The notes: generated by a model from the letters alone, not told the origin. DNA of 64,000 nucleotides from an uncultured Litoreibacter sp. (GCA_947504205.1 CANNGL010000002.1:124001-188000); one strand, 5' to 3'; counted from the first letter of the stretch, positions 17,444-26,414 are shown. Program-made: numbers and translations.

Positions 17444-18679
17444 TCATAATCCTTCCTCCCGGCTGACATATTTGAAGAAGAAGACTGAAAAGAGGATCAG
17501 GCAGGCGAAGATAACAACGGCGACTGCAGCCCCTGCCCCAATGTTGGAGATGGCGAAGGCCTGCTCGTAGACATTCACTGTCAAGGTACGAGTGCCCGCG
17601 TTGCCGCCGGTCAGCAGGAAGATGTCGTCGAACTTGTTGAAGGTCCAGATAAAGCGCAGCAGGAACAGGACGCTGAGAATGCCGAGCAACTGCGGCATCG
17701 AGAGATACCAGAATTTCTGGAAGGGACTGGCGCCGTCCATATCCGCAGCCTCATACATATCGGTGTCGATGGATTGCATCCGGGCCAGAATGAACAGGAA
17801 CGACAGCGGGAAATACCGCCAGATTTCGAAGATCGTCACCATGATCAAGGCGAGCGGGCGCTGACCGAAAAAATTGATCGCCTCCTGGGTGACGCCCATC
17901 TGGATCAGCAAGGCGTTGGCCGAGCCTGAAAACGGATCGAAAAGCGTGATCCAGGTGAAGGCTACGGCGATCACGGGTGCGACATAAGGAAAAAGATAGA
18001 GGCCCCGCAGGATACCTTGGCCCTTGAAGCTCTTGTTCAGAAGCATGGCGGCGAAAAGCCCGAAGACCAACGCCCCGACCGTGCCGAAAACGGTGTAAAA
18101 CAGCGTCACCCAGAGGACGAACCAGAATTCGTCGCCATCAAAGATACGGGCAAAATTTTCCAGCGAAAACTCGCTATTGGTCAGAATTGAATCAGAGATT
18201 GCCGATGCATCCGGTTTGCTGCCTTCCGCGGCATCTTCCAGCGCGTCGGGGTCGCCCTGAAGGGTTACGTCGATCTGAAAGCGATCCCGCCATCCCCCTT
18301 CGACATCGCCAAAGGCACAGGTCAATGTCTGATCGTCCAGCGCACAGGCCTCCGGTAGGGGACCGGCGATCGACAGGCCATCTGGCAGCGTATCGACGAA
18401 ACGGACATCTCCCAGGGGTTTGTCCTGTGAGGAGTTGCGGATGCGGTAATCCAGTTGATAGGCCCCATCCCGACCCCGCAGGCTTTCGCGCAGAACAGGC
18501 GCAGGTGGGCGCAGATCGGCCAGACCAACAGGCTTGAAGCTGATCCAGAAGATCGCAAGCAAGGGCAGTATCACAACCAGCGAAACGCTGAGGATGGTGG
18601 GGAGCAGCAGCCCCCATGCGAGGCGCGCCTCGCGTTTGGCGAGTGCGCCGCGACCAGTGGGTGGGGTCACGGATGTCAT
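17444..18679 (-). CDS. MalF-type sugar ABC permease with DUF11-like periplasmic insert
   Basis: This is a 411-residue inner-membrane permease (ATG at 18679; an in-frame TTG at 18715 is less likely). The first membrane span is at about residues 21-47, and the coupling-helix EAA motif is in YEAADMDGASPFQKFWYLSM. Between spans 1 and 2 lies a loop of roughly 130 residues. Within it, residues about 61-143 read like a DUF11/conserved-repeat beta-sandwich: YQLDYRIRNSS, VRFVDTLPDGLSI, a Cys-containing LTCAFGDVEGG and FQIDVTLQG. Insertions at this place are known in MalF (the P2 loop, which contacts the binding protein), but a DUF11-like one is unusual. The two cysteines (EACALDD, LTCAF) could pair. 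It follows the binding-protein gene by 54 bp. Confidence 0.85.
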   Translation of the reverse strand: MTSVTPPTGRGALAKREARLAWGLLLPTILSVSLVVILPLLAIFWISFKPVGLADLRPPAPVLRESLRGRDGAYQLDYRIRNSSQDKPLGDVRFVDTLPDGLSIAGPLPEACALDDQTLTCAFGDVEGGWRDRFQIDVTLQGDPDALEDAAEGSKPDASAISDSILTNSEFSLENFARIFDGDEFWFVLWVTLFYTVFGTVGALVFGLFAAMLLNKSFKGQGILRGLYLFPYVAPVIAVAFTWITLFDPFSGSANALLIQMGVTQEAINFFGQRPLALIMVTIFEIWRYFPLSFLFILARMQSIDTDMYEAADMDGASPFQKFWYLSMPQLLGILSVLFLLRFIWTFNKFDDIFLLTGGNAGTRTLTVNVYEQAFAISNIGAGAAVAVVIFACLILFSVFFFKYVSREEGL

Positions 18680-18733
18680 CTCAATAAATCCCGGTGTCGG
18701 ACCGGTGACGGTCAAGCCGCCACCGGAGCGCGT

Positions 18734-20095
18734 TTAGTTGACCTTGGACAACTCGTCGTTCATCGCCGCAACCGCAGCGGCCGCATCAATTTCGTCGTCG
18801 ATATACTGACGCACGACGCGATTGATCGCTTGGCTGTTGATGATCTTGGAGGCAAGCGACAGCTGTCCTTCGCTGACACCCCAGCGCTGGGCCACATCAA
18901 GACCACCGACGATCTCGTCAATCATCGATTGCTCGTAAAGCTCACCCAGTGGCGCTTTGCGATCCACACCCACGGGCAGTTCAGCCCAGGCTTTCGAGAA
19001 CTTTGCAGGATCTTCCGCATTGCCGCGCCGCACCGGGAACTTGCCTTCTGGTGCGATCGACAGGGTCGAGGTGTAGCCGTCATCCATGGAGAACTTCACG
19101 AACTCCATGGCCGCGTCTGTATCCGCATCGGACGTGATGCCAAAGTAGCGCACGTCGCCCCACGCCGCGCCTGATGGGTTTGAGGGACCCGAGAAGGTCG
19201 TGACAATACCAGTCGCCGCGGCCAGATCGCGGGTGGTTGGATCATCGTTGATCGTAGGCGGGGCGCTGTCGCGCAGACCGGCCAGCTCATCAAGAATGAA
19301 CGGCGACCAGATAATCATCGCGGCCTGCCCGGCAAAATAGAGTTCGCGAGACTGCTTCCAATAAAGCTCACCCGGCGGAGATGCTTTGGCGATTGCCTTA
19401 TAGAAATCCAGGACTTCGGTTGTCGCAGCTTCGTCGAGCGCTTTGAAGCCATTTTCGTCTACGGGTGAGACACCATTGGCGAGGAACACATGTTCCAAGA
19501 CCTGGCTCATAAAGTTCTCGTCCACCTTGGTGGCCGCGACGAACCCATACATCTCTGGCGGGTTATGCAGTTTTTCGATCGCAGCCAGAACGTTGGCGTA
19601 GGAGGTCGGGGCTTCAAGGCCCGCCTCGTCAAACTTGTCCTTGCGGTAGACAACCATCTGGGTCCAGCCATCAACAGGAACGGCGGCATAGCCGTCGTCG
19701 GTTGCAGCCATTGTCAGAGCGCCGGAGGCGAAGGTGTTGTCGCCCAGTCCGTTGACAACTTCGGTCGCGGCAACTGTGTCCAGGATTCCGGCCTCGGTCC
19801 AAGGCAGTGCATATTGCAGCGGGTGGTAGATCACGTCAGGCAGATCGCCCGCAGCAAATGCGGCCGTTGCACGCGTGCCGAGATCGGTTTCGGTGACCGG
19901 GATCACTTCAACCTCGGTGCCGGTCGCAGCTTTGAAAGCGTCGGCCATTTCCTGTTGCTTTGCCAGACGCTCCGGTTGTTCTTCAGTTGTCCAGAAGCGG
20001 ATTGTATCCGCCGAGACGCCCATGGCAGACATCGCTACAGCAAACGAGGCCCCCAGAAGCAGGCGACCGGTGGTGGTCTTTGCGTGAATGGTCAT
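18734..20095 (-). CDS. Extracellular sugar-binding protein (CUT1 ABC transporter)
   Basis: This is a 453-residue periplasmic solute-binding protein of the MalE/UgpB type. It has a signal peptide ending around MGVSA-DTIRFW, then the family start TIRFWTTEEQPERLAKQQEMA. Further family patterns are FAAGDLPDVIYHPLQYALPW, VPVDGWTQMVVYRKD and YFAGQAAMIIWSPF. The ATG at 20095 has GGGAGGA just upstream; the open frame to 20176 lies inside lacI. It is the second gene of the lacI-led operon, 19 bp after the lacI stop, and should deliver the glycoside to the two permeases downstream. Confidence 0.92.
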   Translation of the reverse strand: MTIHAKTTTGRLLLGASFAVAMSAMGVSADTIRFWTTEEQPERLAKQQEMADAFKAATGTEVEVIPVTETDLGTRATAAFAAGDLPDVIYHPLQYALPWTEAGILDTVAATEVVNGLGDNTFASGALTMAATDDGYAAVPVDGWTQMVVYRKDKFDEAGLEAPTSYANVLAAIEKLHNPPEMYGFVAATKVDENFMSQVLEHVFLANGVSPVDENGFKALDEAATTEVLDFYKAIAKASPPGELYWKQSRELYFAGQAAMIIWSPFILDELAGLRDSAPPTINDDPTTRDLAAATGIVTTFSGPSNPSGAAWGDVRYFGITSDADTDAAMEFVKFSMDDGYTSTLSIAPEGKFPVRRGNAEDPAKFSKAWAELPVGVDRKAPLGELYEQSMIDEIVGGLDVAQRWGVSEGQLSLASKIINSQAINRVVRQYIDDEIDAAAAVAAMNDELSKVN

Positions 20096-20114
20096 ATTGT
20101 TCCTCCCAATAAAT

Positions 20115-21254
20115 TCACCTGTTTTTCGCTGCGATATATGCAGCAAGCTCGGATGGAGATCGCCGGGGCGGCCCATCGGATTGGCGGGGCACGAGCGTAG
20201 CTGGAGCCAGTTCGCGCAAAGTGTCGACTGAAGCGTCTTCCCGGATTTGACTGATCAACATTTGGGCAAGGCGCTCCCCTGCCCGTCGGCTGTCGACCGA
20301 AAACGTTGTCAGGGCCGGGCGTGCAAATACACCCTCCGGGATGCCGTCATAGGCGATGATCGAAAGGTCTTTGCCCAGCTCAAGGCCAAGCTTTTCACAA
20401 GCGACATAGGCGCCCATTGCGGCCTCATCCGTCGAAAACACGATGGCGGTGGGCGGCATGTCGGCGCGCATCAGCGCTTCGGTCGCTTCTGCACCATCGG
20501 TGGCCAGCCGGACGTTCTCGCGGATCAGATCCTGTGAGTAGGTCAGATCGAGCGCTCTGAGCCCATCGCAATACCCTTGCTTGCGCAGGTGGCTGTAATT
20601 GTATTCCGAGCCACCGCCCACAAACGCAATGCGCCGGTGGCCAAAGCCATGCAGACGCAGCACCGCATCGCGCATCGCATCTTCCCCGGAGATATCAAAC
20701 CAGCTTGCATTGTCCTGATACGTCTTGTCTCCGAAGCCGCTGCGCCCGAACAGAATGAACGGAACGTTCATGGCGTGTAGAAATTCGACCCTTGGGTCTG
20801 CAACGCGGGTGCGCGGCAGAATGAAGCCATCCGCCTTGTGCTCGTCCACCAGCCGCCCAAGTGTTTCCTGCATATGGGCATCGGATTTTGCGGTGGCCAC
20901 AGCAAGGGTCCAGCCCAGTTCCGTCGCCGCTTGGGTCACGCCCGCCAGAAAGTCTGTCAGGAACGGAGCGTGGGCGTCATGTTCGTCGATCTGCAAGACA
21001 AGACCCAGTGAGCGGACGCGCCCGGTCCGTATGGCCTGAGCGTGACTGAGCGGACGGTAGCCCAGACGTTCCGCCGCCCTTTGCACCCGAAGACGGGTCG
21101 TCTCGGAGATGTCGGAATAGCCATTCAATGCCCGCGAAACGGTGCCCTTGGTCAAGCCGAGCGTCGAGGCCAGATAGGTAATCGTCACACGACCCGAGCG
21201 CGCGGCTCTGGGGCGCTGTGCGGATGCGTTTGATGATGGTTGAGCAGAGGGCAT
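20115..21254 (-). CDS. LacI-family regulator, first gene of the glycoside operon
   Basis: This is a regulator of 379 residues with the ATG at 21254. It has a nonstandard N-terminal tail of about 22 residues (MPSAQPSSNASAQRP) before the helix-turn-helix VTITYLASTLGLTKGTVSRAL, then the hinge QRAAERLGYRPLSHAQAI and a LacI effector domain containing FGHRRIAFVGG. The open frame extends to 21380, but that would place a 16-bp palindromic operator (21272-21287) inside the gene and there is no ribosome site there. Being the first gene of the transporter operon, it probably represses its own transcript. The inducer is presumably the imported glycoside or its product. Confidence 0.87.
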   Translation of the reverse strand: MPSAQPSSNASAQRPRAARSGRVTITYLASTLGLTKGTVSRALNGYSDISETTRLRVQRAAERLGYRPLSHAQAIRTGRVRSLGLVLQIDEHDAHAPFLTDFLAGVTQAATELGWTLAVATAKSDAHMQETLGRLVDEHKADGFILPRTRVADPRVEFLHAMNVPFILFGRSGFGDKTYQDNASWFDISGEDAMRDAVLRLHGFGHRRIAFVGGGSEYNYSHLRKQGYCDGLRALDLTYSQDLIRENVRLATDGAEATEALMRADMPPTAIVFSTDEAAMGAYVACEKLGLELGKDLSIIAYDGIPEGVFARPALTTFSVDSRRAGERLAQMLISQIREDASVDTLRELAPATLVPRQSDGPPRRSPSELAAYIAAKNR

Positions 21255-21271
21255 GTGCGTTAGCAGAAGCT

Positions 21272-21287
21272 CCGAAACCGGTTTCGG
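21272..21287. promoter_or_regulatory. LacI-type operator, perfect 16-bp palindrome
   Basis: CCGAAACCGGTTTCGG is fully palindromic with the ACCGGT core of LacI-family sites. It lies 17 bp before the lacI ATG at 21254 and 91 bp before the divergent LysR ATG. It differs from the 1316 and 10113 sites, so a different repressor is expected, most simply the LacI encoded next to it. Confidence 0.7.
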
Positions 21288-21378
21288 CAAGGGTTTTTTC
21301 CGCTGCATCGCAGCACAAAGCAGATTGGGCGCCGATTGAGGTTGCGTCTCAGGCAGGCCCGGCTCTAGCGTGCGGCCC

Positions 21379-22251
21379 ATGTCGATGTCGCTTCTGGAAA
21401 CACTGATCTGCGTTGCAGATAAGGGCAGCTTTGCTGCTGCCGCCGATCAGCTTGGGGTTAGTCAGGCCGCCATTGGACAACAGATGAAGCGGCTGGAAGA
21501 AAAAAGTGGTCAGACCCTGTTTGACCGCAGCACAGGGCGGCCGGTTTTGACCAAATCCGGCTTGGATCTGGTCGCACGGTCGCGGGTGCTGGCTCAGGAG
21601 TATCGCGAAATCCTGTCTCCGATTCTCGAGGATCAGGGGCTCAGCGGAGAGCTGAAACTGGGGGCGGTGCCTTCCACTTTGACCGAGCTTGTTCCCGCTG
21701 CCATCACCCGGCTGGTGGCCGCCAATCCGGATTTGCAACTTCGGATTGTATCGGGCTTGTCAGTGGACCTTCTGGGGCAGATCGAACGGGGTGATCTGGA
21801 CGCGGCCCTGACCTCCCATCCCGGTACATTGCAAGCGGGTCTGGTCTGGCAGGAACTGGCCCATGAGGCGTTGGTTCTGATCTCTTCCGAACCGGTGGAC
21901 ACGGAGCGCCTGAAGGATGTGCTGCGCGAGCGGCCATATATTCGCCACACGCGCCGGTCGGATGCTGGGCGGCTGGCGGAGAATTGGCTGGCGCAGCAGC
22001 GCATCCAGCTGAGACCTGCGATGGAACTGGAGTCGCTCGAAGCGGTGGCAACGATGGTCTCCCACGGCTTGGGCGTTGCCTTGGTGCCGGATATCTGCGT
22101 GCCGAACTATCTGTTTCGCAACCTGCATCGTGTGCCTTTGGGCGCCCGTGCAGGGGGGCGGACACTTGGCTTGTTGAGCCGGACACAAGATCGGTTGACG
22201 CAGGAGCTTGTCGGGCAGCTTGCTGATGTCATTTTATCCGCGCAAAGGTAA
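21379..22251 (+). CDS. LysR-family regulator
   Basis: This is a 290-residue regulator (a GTG at 21370 would add three residues). The N-terminal winged helix-turn-helix is SLLETLICVADKGSFAAAAD then QLGVSQAAIGQQMKRLEEKS, and a LysR substrate-binding domain follows (GELKLGAVPSTLTELVPAAI). It is divergent from the lacI-led operon and directly upstream of comD in the same direction, with a 96-bp gap. Control of the sulfopyruvate/sulfolactate genes is therefore plausible but unproven. A weak or missing ribosome site makes the exact start uncertain. Confidence 0.85.
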   Translation: MSMSLLETLICVADKGSFAAAADQLGVSQAAIGQQMKRLEEKSGQTLFDRSTGRPVLTKSGLDLVARSRVLAQEYREILSPILEDQGLSGELKLGAVPSTLTELVPAAITRLVAANPDLQLRIVSGLSVDLLGQIERGDLDAALTSHPGTLQAGLVWQELAHEALVLISSEPVDTERLKDVLRERPYIRHTRRSDAGRLAENWLAQQRIQLRPAMELESLEAVATMVSHGLGVALVPDICVPNYLFRNLHRVPLGARAGGRTLGLLSRTQDRLTQELVGQLADVILSAQR

Positions 22252-22347
22252 AATTGAACTTTACCGAAGTGAAGAAATCTTTGTCTTGAGTATTGTACTT
22301 GTTTAGGCCATCAGCCCTGCATACCGTTGCCAGAGGAGGCCAGCCCC

Positions 22348-22845
22348 ATGTCGGTCAATGACAAGATTGTCGCCGATTTCGTCAAACATGACGTCGAATT
22401 TATCACCACAGTGCCCTGCAAACAGTTGGGTGGCGTGATTGATGCCGTTGAGAAGCATCCTGATATTTATCACATCCCGTCGAACAAGGAAGACGAAGGC
22501 ATGGGCCTGTGCGCCGGTGCATATATGGGTGGCAAACGCTCGGCAATCATCATGCAGAACACCGCCATCGGTGTGACGATCAACACGCTGGTTACGCTGA
22601 TCCAATATTACCGTATGCCACTGCCGATGCTGATCTCCTACCGCGGAGAGCTTCTGGAACCCGTGGCCTGTCAGGTCGAAATGGCCGTGCACACCAAGGC
22701 CCTGCTGGCACAGTTGAATATTCCGACTTACCACTTCCACAAACAAGATGATGTCGAGGAATTCGATCGCATCCTGCAATACACCTACATGTCCAACAAG
22801 CCGGTCGCCATTCTGACCGATGCATCCTTCTGGGGAGGCTACTGA
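22348..22845 (+). CDS. comD: Sulfopyruvate decarboxylase alpha subunit
   Basis: This is a 165-residue pyrimidine-binding half of a thiamine-diphosphate decarboxylase. The start at 22348 follows AGAGGAGG. Motifs include VEFITTVPCKQLGG, the catalytic-glutamate segment SNKEDEGMGLCAGAYMGGK and MQNTAIGVTINTLVTL. It pairs with the TPP-binding half encoded 1 bp downstream. Together they convert 3-sulfopyruvate to sulfoacetaldehyde and CO2. In roseobacters this serves breakdown of C3 sulfonates such as sulfolactate and cysteate, rather than the coenzyme M synthesis for which the genes were first named. Confidence 0.9.
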   Translation: MSVNDKIVADFVKHDVEFITTVPCKQLGGVIDAVEKHPDIYHIPSNKEDEGMGLCAGAYMGGKRSAIIMQNTAIGVTINTLVTLIQYYRMPLPMLISYRGELLEPVACQVEMAVHTKALLAQLNIPTYHFHKQDDVEEFDRILQYTYMSNKPVAILTDASFWGGY

Positions 22846-22846
22846 T

Positions 22847-23410
22847 ATGATCCGTTCTGAAGTTCTGAAAACATTGGTTCCGGTCCTGAGCGACCATCTG
22901 ACGATCATGAACATCGGCCTGCCAAGCCAGGAAATGCACATGATGGATGATCAGCCCACAAACTTTTACATGTTGGGCACTATGGGTCTGGCGTCGTCGA
23001 TCGGCTTGGGTGTCGCGTTGGCGCAGAAGGAAAAAGTCGTGGCCATTGATGGCGACGGTTCGATCCTGACCAACATGGGCACCCTGCCCACCATCGCCAA
23101 CAACGTGGCCGACAACTTCGTGCTCGTGATCATCGACAACGGTTCTTACGGCTCCACCGGGGACCAGCCGACCTACGCTGGCAAGAAAACCGAACTGGCC
23201 GATTGCGCAAAAGCCGCTGGATGCGAGAATGTCGTGATCTGCCAGGCCGAAGAGGCCGCTGATACGCTTCAAGCTGCTCTGGACAGCGACAAGATGACCA
23301 TCATGGTGGTCAAATGTGAGAGCGGCAATATCAAGGTGCCGGTGATCACCATGGACCCGGTCGTGATCAAAGACCGTTTCATGAAAACAATCGCTGCGCG
23401 GAACGCTTGA
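22847..23410 (+). CDS. comE: Sulfopyruvate decarboxylase beta subunit
   Basis: This is a 187-residue thiamine-diphosphate-binding half. The cofactor motif runs from GDGSILTNMGTLPTI to IIDNGSYGSTGDQPT (the GDGS to N pattern). Substrate-side segments are NIGLPSQEMHMMDDQPTNFY and LGTMGLASSIGLGVAL. Its ATG is 1 bp after the comD stop, and its stop is 1 bp before the dehydrogenase ATG, so the three genes form a tightly coupled unit. Confidence 0.9.
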   Translation: MIRSEVLKTLVPVLSDHLTIMNIGLPSQEMHMMDDQPTNFYMLGTMGLASSIGLGVALAQKEKVVAIDGDGSILTNMGTLPTIANNVADNFVLVIIDNGSYGSTGDQPTYAGKKTELADCAKAAGCENVVICQAEEAADTLQAALDSDKMTIMVVKCESGNIKVPVITMDPVVIKDRFMKTIAARNA

Positions 23411-23411
23411 G

Positions 23412-24344
23412 ATGAAGCGGGTGGTGATTTCTGAATTCATGGACGAGCGTGCCGTCGAAGATTTGGCGCGCGACCATGAGGTGCTTTATGATCCGGCTCT
23501 GGTCGATGACCCGGACCGGTTGAGCGCGGAAATCGCCACCGCTGACGCAATTATAGTGCGCAACCGGACGCAAGTTCGCGGCGCATTGCTTGAGGCGGCA
23601 CGCAATCTGAAAGCTGTCGGCCGGTTGGGCGTGGGTCTGGACAATATCGACCTTGAAGCCTGTGCAGCACGCAGTATTTCGGTGCATCCCGCCTCGGGTG
23701 CGAATGACCAATCGGTGGCCGAATATGTCCTGACATCCGCCGCTATTTTGTTGCGACGCTCATACACTGGGTTTGACGCAATGGTTGCTGGCGACTGGCC
23801 GCGACAATCCATGGGAACCGGCGGCGAGATGGGTGATCGCGTTATGGGGCTGGTGGGCATGGGCTCCATCGCGCGCGAAACGGCGGCACGTGCCAAGGGG
23901 TTGTCGATGGTCATTCATGGCTATGACCCGTTTGTTCCGGCAGATGATCCCATATGGGCTTCTGTTCATCGTCATGAGGGGCTGGACACATTGCTGGCAG
24001 AGGCGGATGTGATCAGTCTGCATGTCCCGTTGACCGAGGGTACGCGACATCTGATCGGCGCGGACGCGCTGGCCTCAATGAAATCAGGTGCTGTGTTGGT
24101 AAATGCCGCGCGGGGTGGCGTCGTGGACGAAGCCGCCTTAGCCAATGCTCTGGCATCTGGGCAAATTGCGGGCGCAGCTTTGGACGTCTTTGAGACCGAA
24201 CCGCTTACGGCGGAGGCGGGCGAGAAATTCAAAGGTCTTGGCAACATTATCCTGACGCCTCATATCGCCGGCGTGACCGCGGATTCGAACGTGCGCGTTT
24301 CGGCAGTGACGGTGGCCAATGTCCGGGCAGCGCTATCTGACTAG
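23412..24344 (+). CDS. slcC: D-isomer-type 2-hydroxyacid dehydrogenase, probably (S)-sulfolactate dehydrogenase
   Basis: This is a 310-residue NAD-dependent dehydrogenase of the phosphoglycerate-dehydrogenase fold. Visible features are GRLGVGLDNIDL, the nucleotide-binding VGMGSIARETAARAKGL, the catalytic Arg in NAARGGVVDEAAL, the Glu in FETEPL and the His in LTPHIAGVT. Lying directly behind comDE, it most likely oxidises sulfolactate to sulfopyruvate, the role of SlcC. The family fold alone would also fit other 2-hydroxyacids. Its 3' end overlaps the convergent regulator gene by 4 bp. Confidence 0.8.
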   Translation: MKRVVISEFMDERAVEDLARDHEVLYDPALVDDPDRLSAEIATADAIIVRNRTQVRGALLEAARNLKAVGRLGVGLDNIDLEACAARSISVHPASGANDQSVAEYVLTSAAILLRRSYTGFDAMVAGDWPRQSMGTGGEMGDRVMGLVGMGSIARETAARAKGLSMVIHGYDPFVPADDPIWASVHRHEGLDTLLAEADVISLHVPLTEGTRHLIGADALASMKSGAVLVNAARGGVVDEAALANALASGQIAGAALDVFETEPLTAEAGEKFKGLGNIILTPHIAGVTADSNVRVSAVTVANVRAALSD

Positions 24345-25387
24345 TGAAGCGCGCCGAGCAATTTGCTCACAAGCTGCGGTTGGCTCGTCGTTTGGGTTTT
24401 TGCGAAAACCGAGCTGAGATAGGTGCGCACAGAGCGTACGGACAGGCCGAGCCTGTCTGCAATCACCGCCACATCCTGACCCTCGAGCAAGGCCAGTGTC
24501 ACCGACGCTTCGCGCGGGGTGAGGTCATGCACTGCCATCAGCGATAGCGCGGTCCACCGCGCTGCCTGCAGATGGCCTACCTCCACCCAAGCCAATCGCC
24601 ACGGCCCTATCGGCGGTCCGGGGATCAACTGGATCCGGCACGCTCCCGTGTCCCCGGGCGCGACCACCTCTGAGCGATTGCCAGCAATCGCCTGTGCCAG
24701 GGCGTCGTCGAAATCAGGTTGGATTACGGGCGTCACCGTGCGCAACCGACGGCCCGGACCGCCAACCTGAAGCGTGCCGAGGCTCATCCGACCGACCTGG
24801 GACGCGGCAACCCCGACCGGCATGCCGCCAGCATCGACCAGAAAGGCGCTGTAGCTGGGGGCGGATGACTTCACACGCAATTCAAAGGATTGCGCGATCT
24901 GCCGGGTCATCCAGTCAACCTGATACACTTGCGCGAAATCGGCGTCAGGTTGCTGCTCAAGCCCGAAGGATATCGCGCCATAATAGCCAGGCAATGACAG
25001 CATCGCGACCCGGTTGGGTTCCCGCGGTTTGAGCATCTCGTGATAAAACTCGCTCTCGCGGAAGGGCACCATGTCCACGAATTCATCTATCAGCGTGAAC
25101 CGTCGCTGATTGAGCCTTGGCATCGCAGCGATCACCGGGTTTTTGTCAGGCGTCGAGAACTCCCGCGCGAGCCGCTCTTGCACGCTAAGGTCAGAAATCT
25201 GGCATGCGCTTTGAACGAAGGCGCCGTCCGGTTGAATGAAAGCGAGCTGGATGCCGGAACAGCCTTCGATGGCCGTGCTGAGCGCGTTCAGCGCGCGCGT
25301 GGCATCGCCGGTCTCTGCGATCGTCAGCAACCCTTCCGCGAATTCCTGCGTTACCGGATCTGAAAACCCTGCACCTCCAAGTGCCAT
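24341..25387 (-). CDS. LuxR-type helix-turn-helix regulator
   Basis: This is a 348-residue protein with a C-terminal LuxR/NarL-type DNA-binding domain: HDLTPREASVTLALLEGQDV, then IADRLGLSVRSVRTYLSSVFAKT. The N-terminal 270 residues look like a ligand-sensing region without a receiver motif. The start at 25387 (MALGGAG) has an AAGGACGGAGG tract upstream; an earlier in-frame start at 25426 is possible. It converges on slcC, and its partner genes are not clear. It lacks an acyl-homoserine-lactone synthase neighbour, so a quorum role is not supported. Confidence 0.8.
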   Translation of the reverse strand: MALGGAGFSDPVTQEFAEGLLTIAETGDATRALNALSTAIEGCSGIQLAFIQPDGAFVQSACQISDLSVQERLAREFSTPDKNPVIAAMPRLNQRRFTLIDEFVDMVPFRESEFYHEMLKPREPNRVAMLSLPGYYGAISFGLEQQPDADFAQVYQVDWMTRQIAQSFELRVKSSAPSYSAFLVDAGGMPVGVAASQVGRMSLGTLQVGGPGRRLRTVTPVIQPDFDDALAQAIAGNRSEVVAPGDTGACRIQLIPGPPIGPWRLAWVEVGHLQAARWTALSLMAVHDLTPREASVTLALLEGQDVAVIADRLGLSVRSVRTYLSSVFAKTQTTSQPQLVSKLLGALH

Positions 25388-25583
25388 TCCTCCGTCCTTC
25401 CCCTTCCCGACTTCGCCAGCATACACGTAAAATCATACCGCAGACATTTTTCGACATTCGACGATGCGGCGCGTGTCTGACCATCGTCATATGACGATGT
25501 TTGGCCCATCGGTTTCAGTCTAGTCTCAAGGTTCGTTTGGTATGGGCGCGGATCTGGGCGCGGCCTTTTGAAAGGGTAAAGAT

Positions 25584-26414
25584 ATGAAAGCACATTTGAG
25601 AGGGTGCGTATTGGCATCCGCGCTGATTTTTACAGCCGGGATTGGTCAGGCCGCAACCATAGGATATAGCGACTCTGGAGGGCGCGGGGCATCATACGAC
25701 ACGCGCGCCACTGCAGATGTCAGCGGCATTGATCTGACGGAAACTGGATCGAACACACGCACTTTCGAAGATACAAGCGCCAGCGCTTTGAAGTTCAACT
25801 ATTTCGACGCCAGCCTCGGGACATTGACCAGAGTTGATATCGACTACACGCTAACCTCACTTGGCAATAACTCGCTGTCCCACCTGCGCAGGTCCTGCAA
25901 GACTTTCACGACGGCAGCCTGTTCCAGCCATGTCGTTACCGCCAGCGCATCGGTGGGTTATGGCATCACCATCGATCCCTACGTCACATTGCTGCCAGGC
26001 GCTCCCGGCTATCAAGATCCGACAGAACTGGGTGTTGGTGCTGCCGCGAATATCAGCAACCCTACAACTGCACGGGGCATCTTCAGACCGAGAACAAGCG
26101 CGAGCCTGTCAATCACTGATGGTCAAGTCGCCAACTTTATCGGCACCGGTCTATTCGATATCCAACCGATATTCGTTATTCGCAACACAACGGACGTTTC
26201 CTGCCGCTCGCCAGTCACCGGCACTGACCTCACCGGGTGTTCCGGGGACACGCGCGTGACGTTTAACGCCAACTACCGCGTTAATGTAACCTATACCTAT
26301 GATGAGATTGTGGCGCCTCCTCCGGCGGTTCCGCTTCCAGCCGGACTACCTTTGTTGCTGACAGGGCTTTTGAGCCTCGGCTATTTTTCGCGGCGCGCGC
26401 TCAAAAAGACCTAG
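25584..26414 (+). CDS. Secreted VPLPA-CTERM sorting domain protein
   Basis: This is a 276-residue exported protein with an N-terminal signal peptide (LASALIFTAGIGQAA) and a C-terminal sorting tail: VPLPAGLPLLLTGLLSLGYF, then a basic RRALKK end. This tail matches the VPLPA-CTERM signal processed by an exosortase (XrtD class, from family knowledge). The mature part is rich in Ser, Thr and short strands and has four spaced cysteines in two pairs (SCKTFTTAACSS; SCRSPVTGTDLTGCSG). It is probably a surface or extracellular-matrix protein. It is a single gene followed by a strong terminator. Confidence 0.85.
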   Translation: MKAHLRGCVLASALIFTAGIGQAATIGYSDSGGRGASYDTRATADVSGIDLTETGSNTRTFEDTSASALKFNYFDASLGTLTRVDIDYTLTSLGNNSLSHLRRSCKTFTTAACSSHVVTASASVGYGITIDPYVTLLPGAPGYQDPTELGVGAAANISNPTTARGIFRPRTSASLSITDGQVANFIGTGLFDIQPIFVIRNTTDVSCRSPVTGTDLTGCSGDTRVTFNANYRVNVTYTYDEIVAPPPAVPLPAGLPLLLTGLLSLGYFSRRALKKT

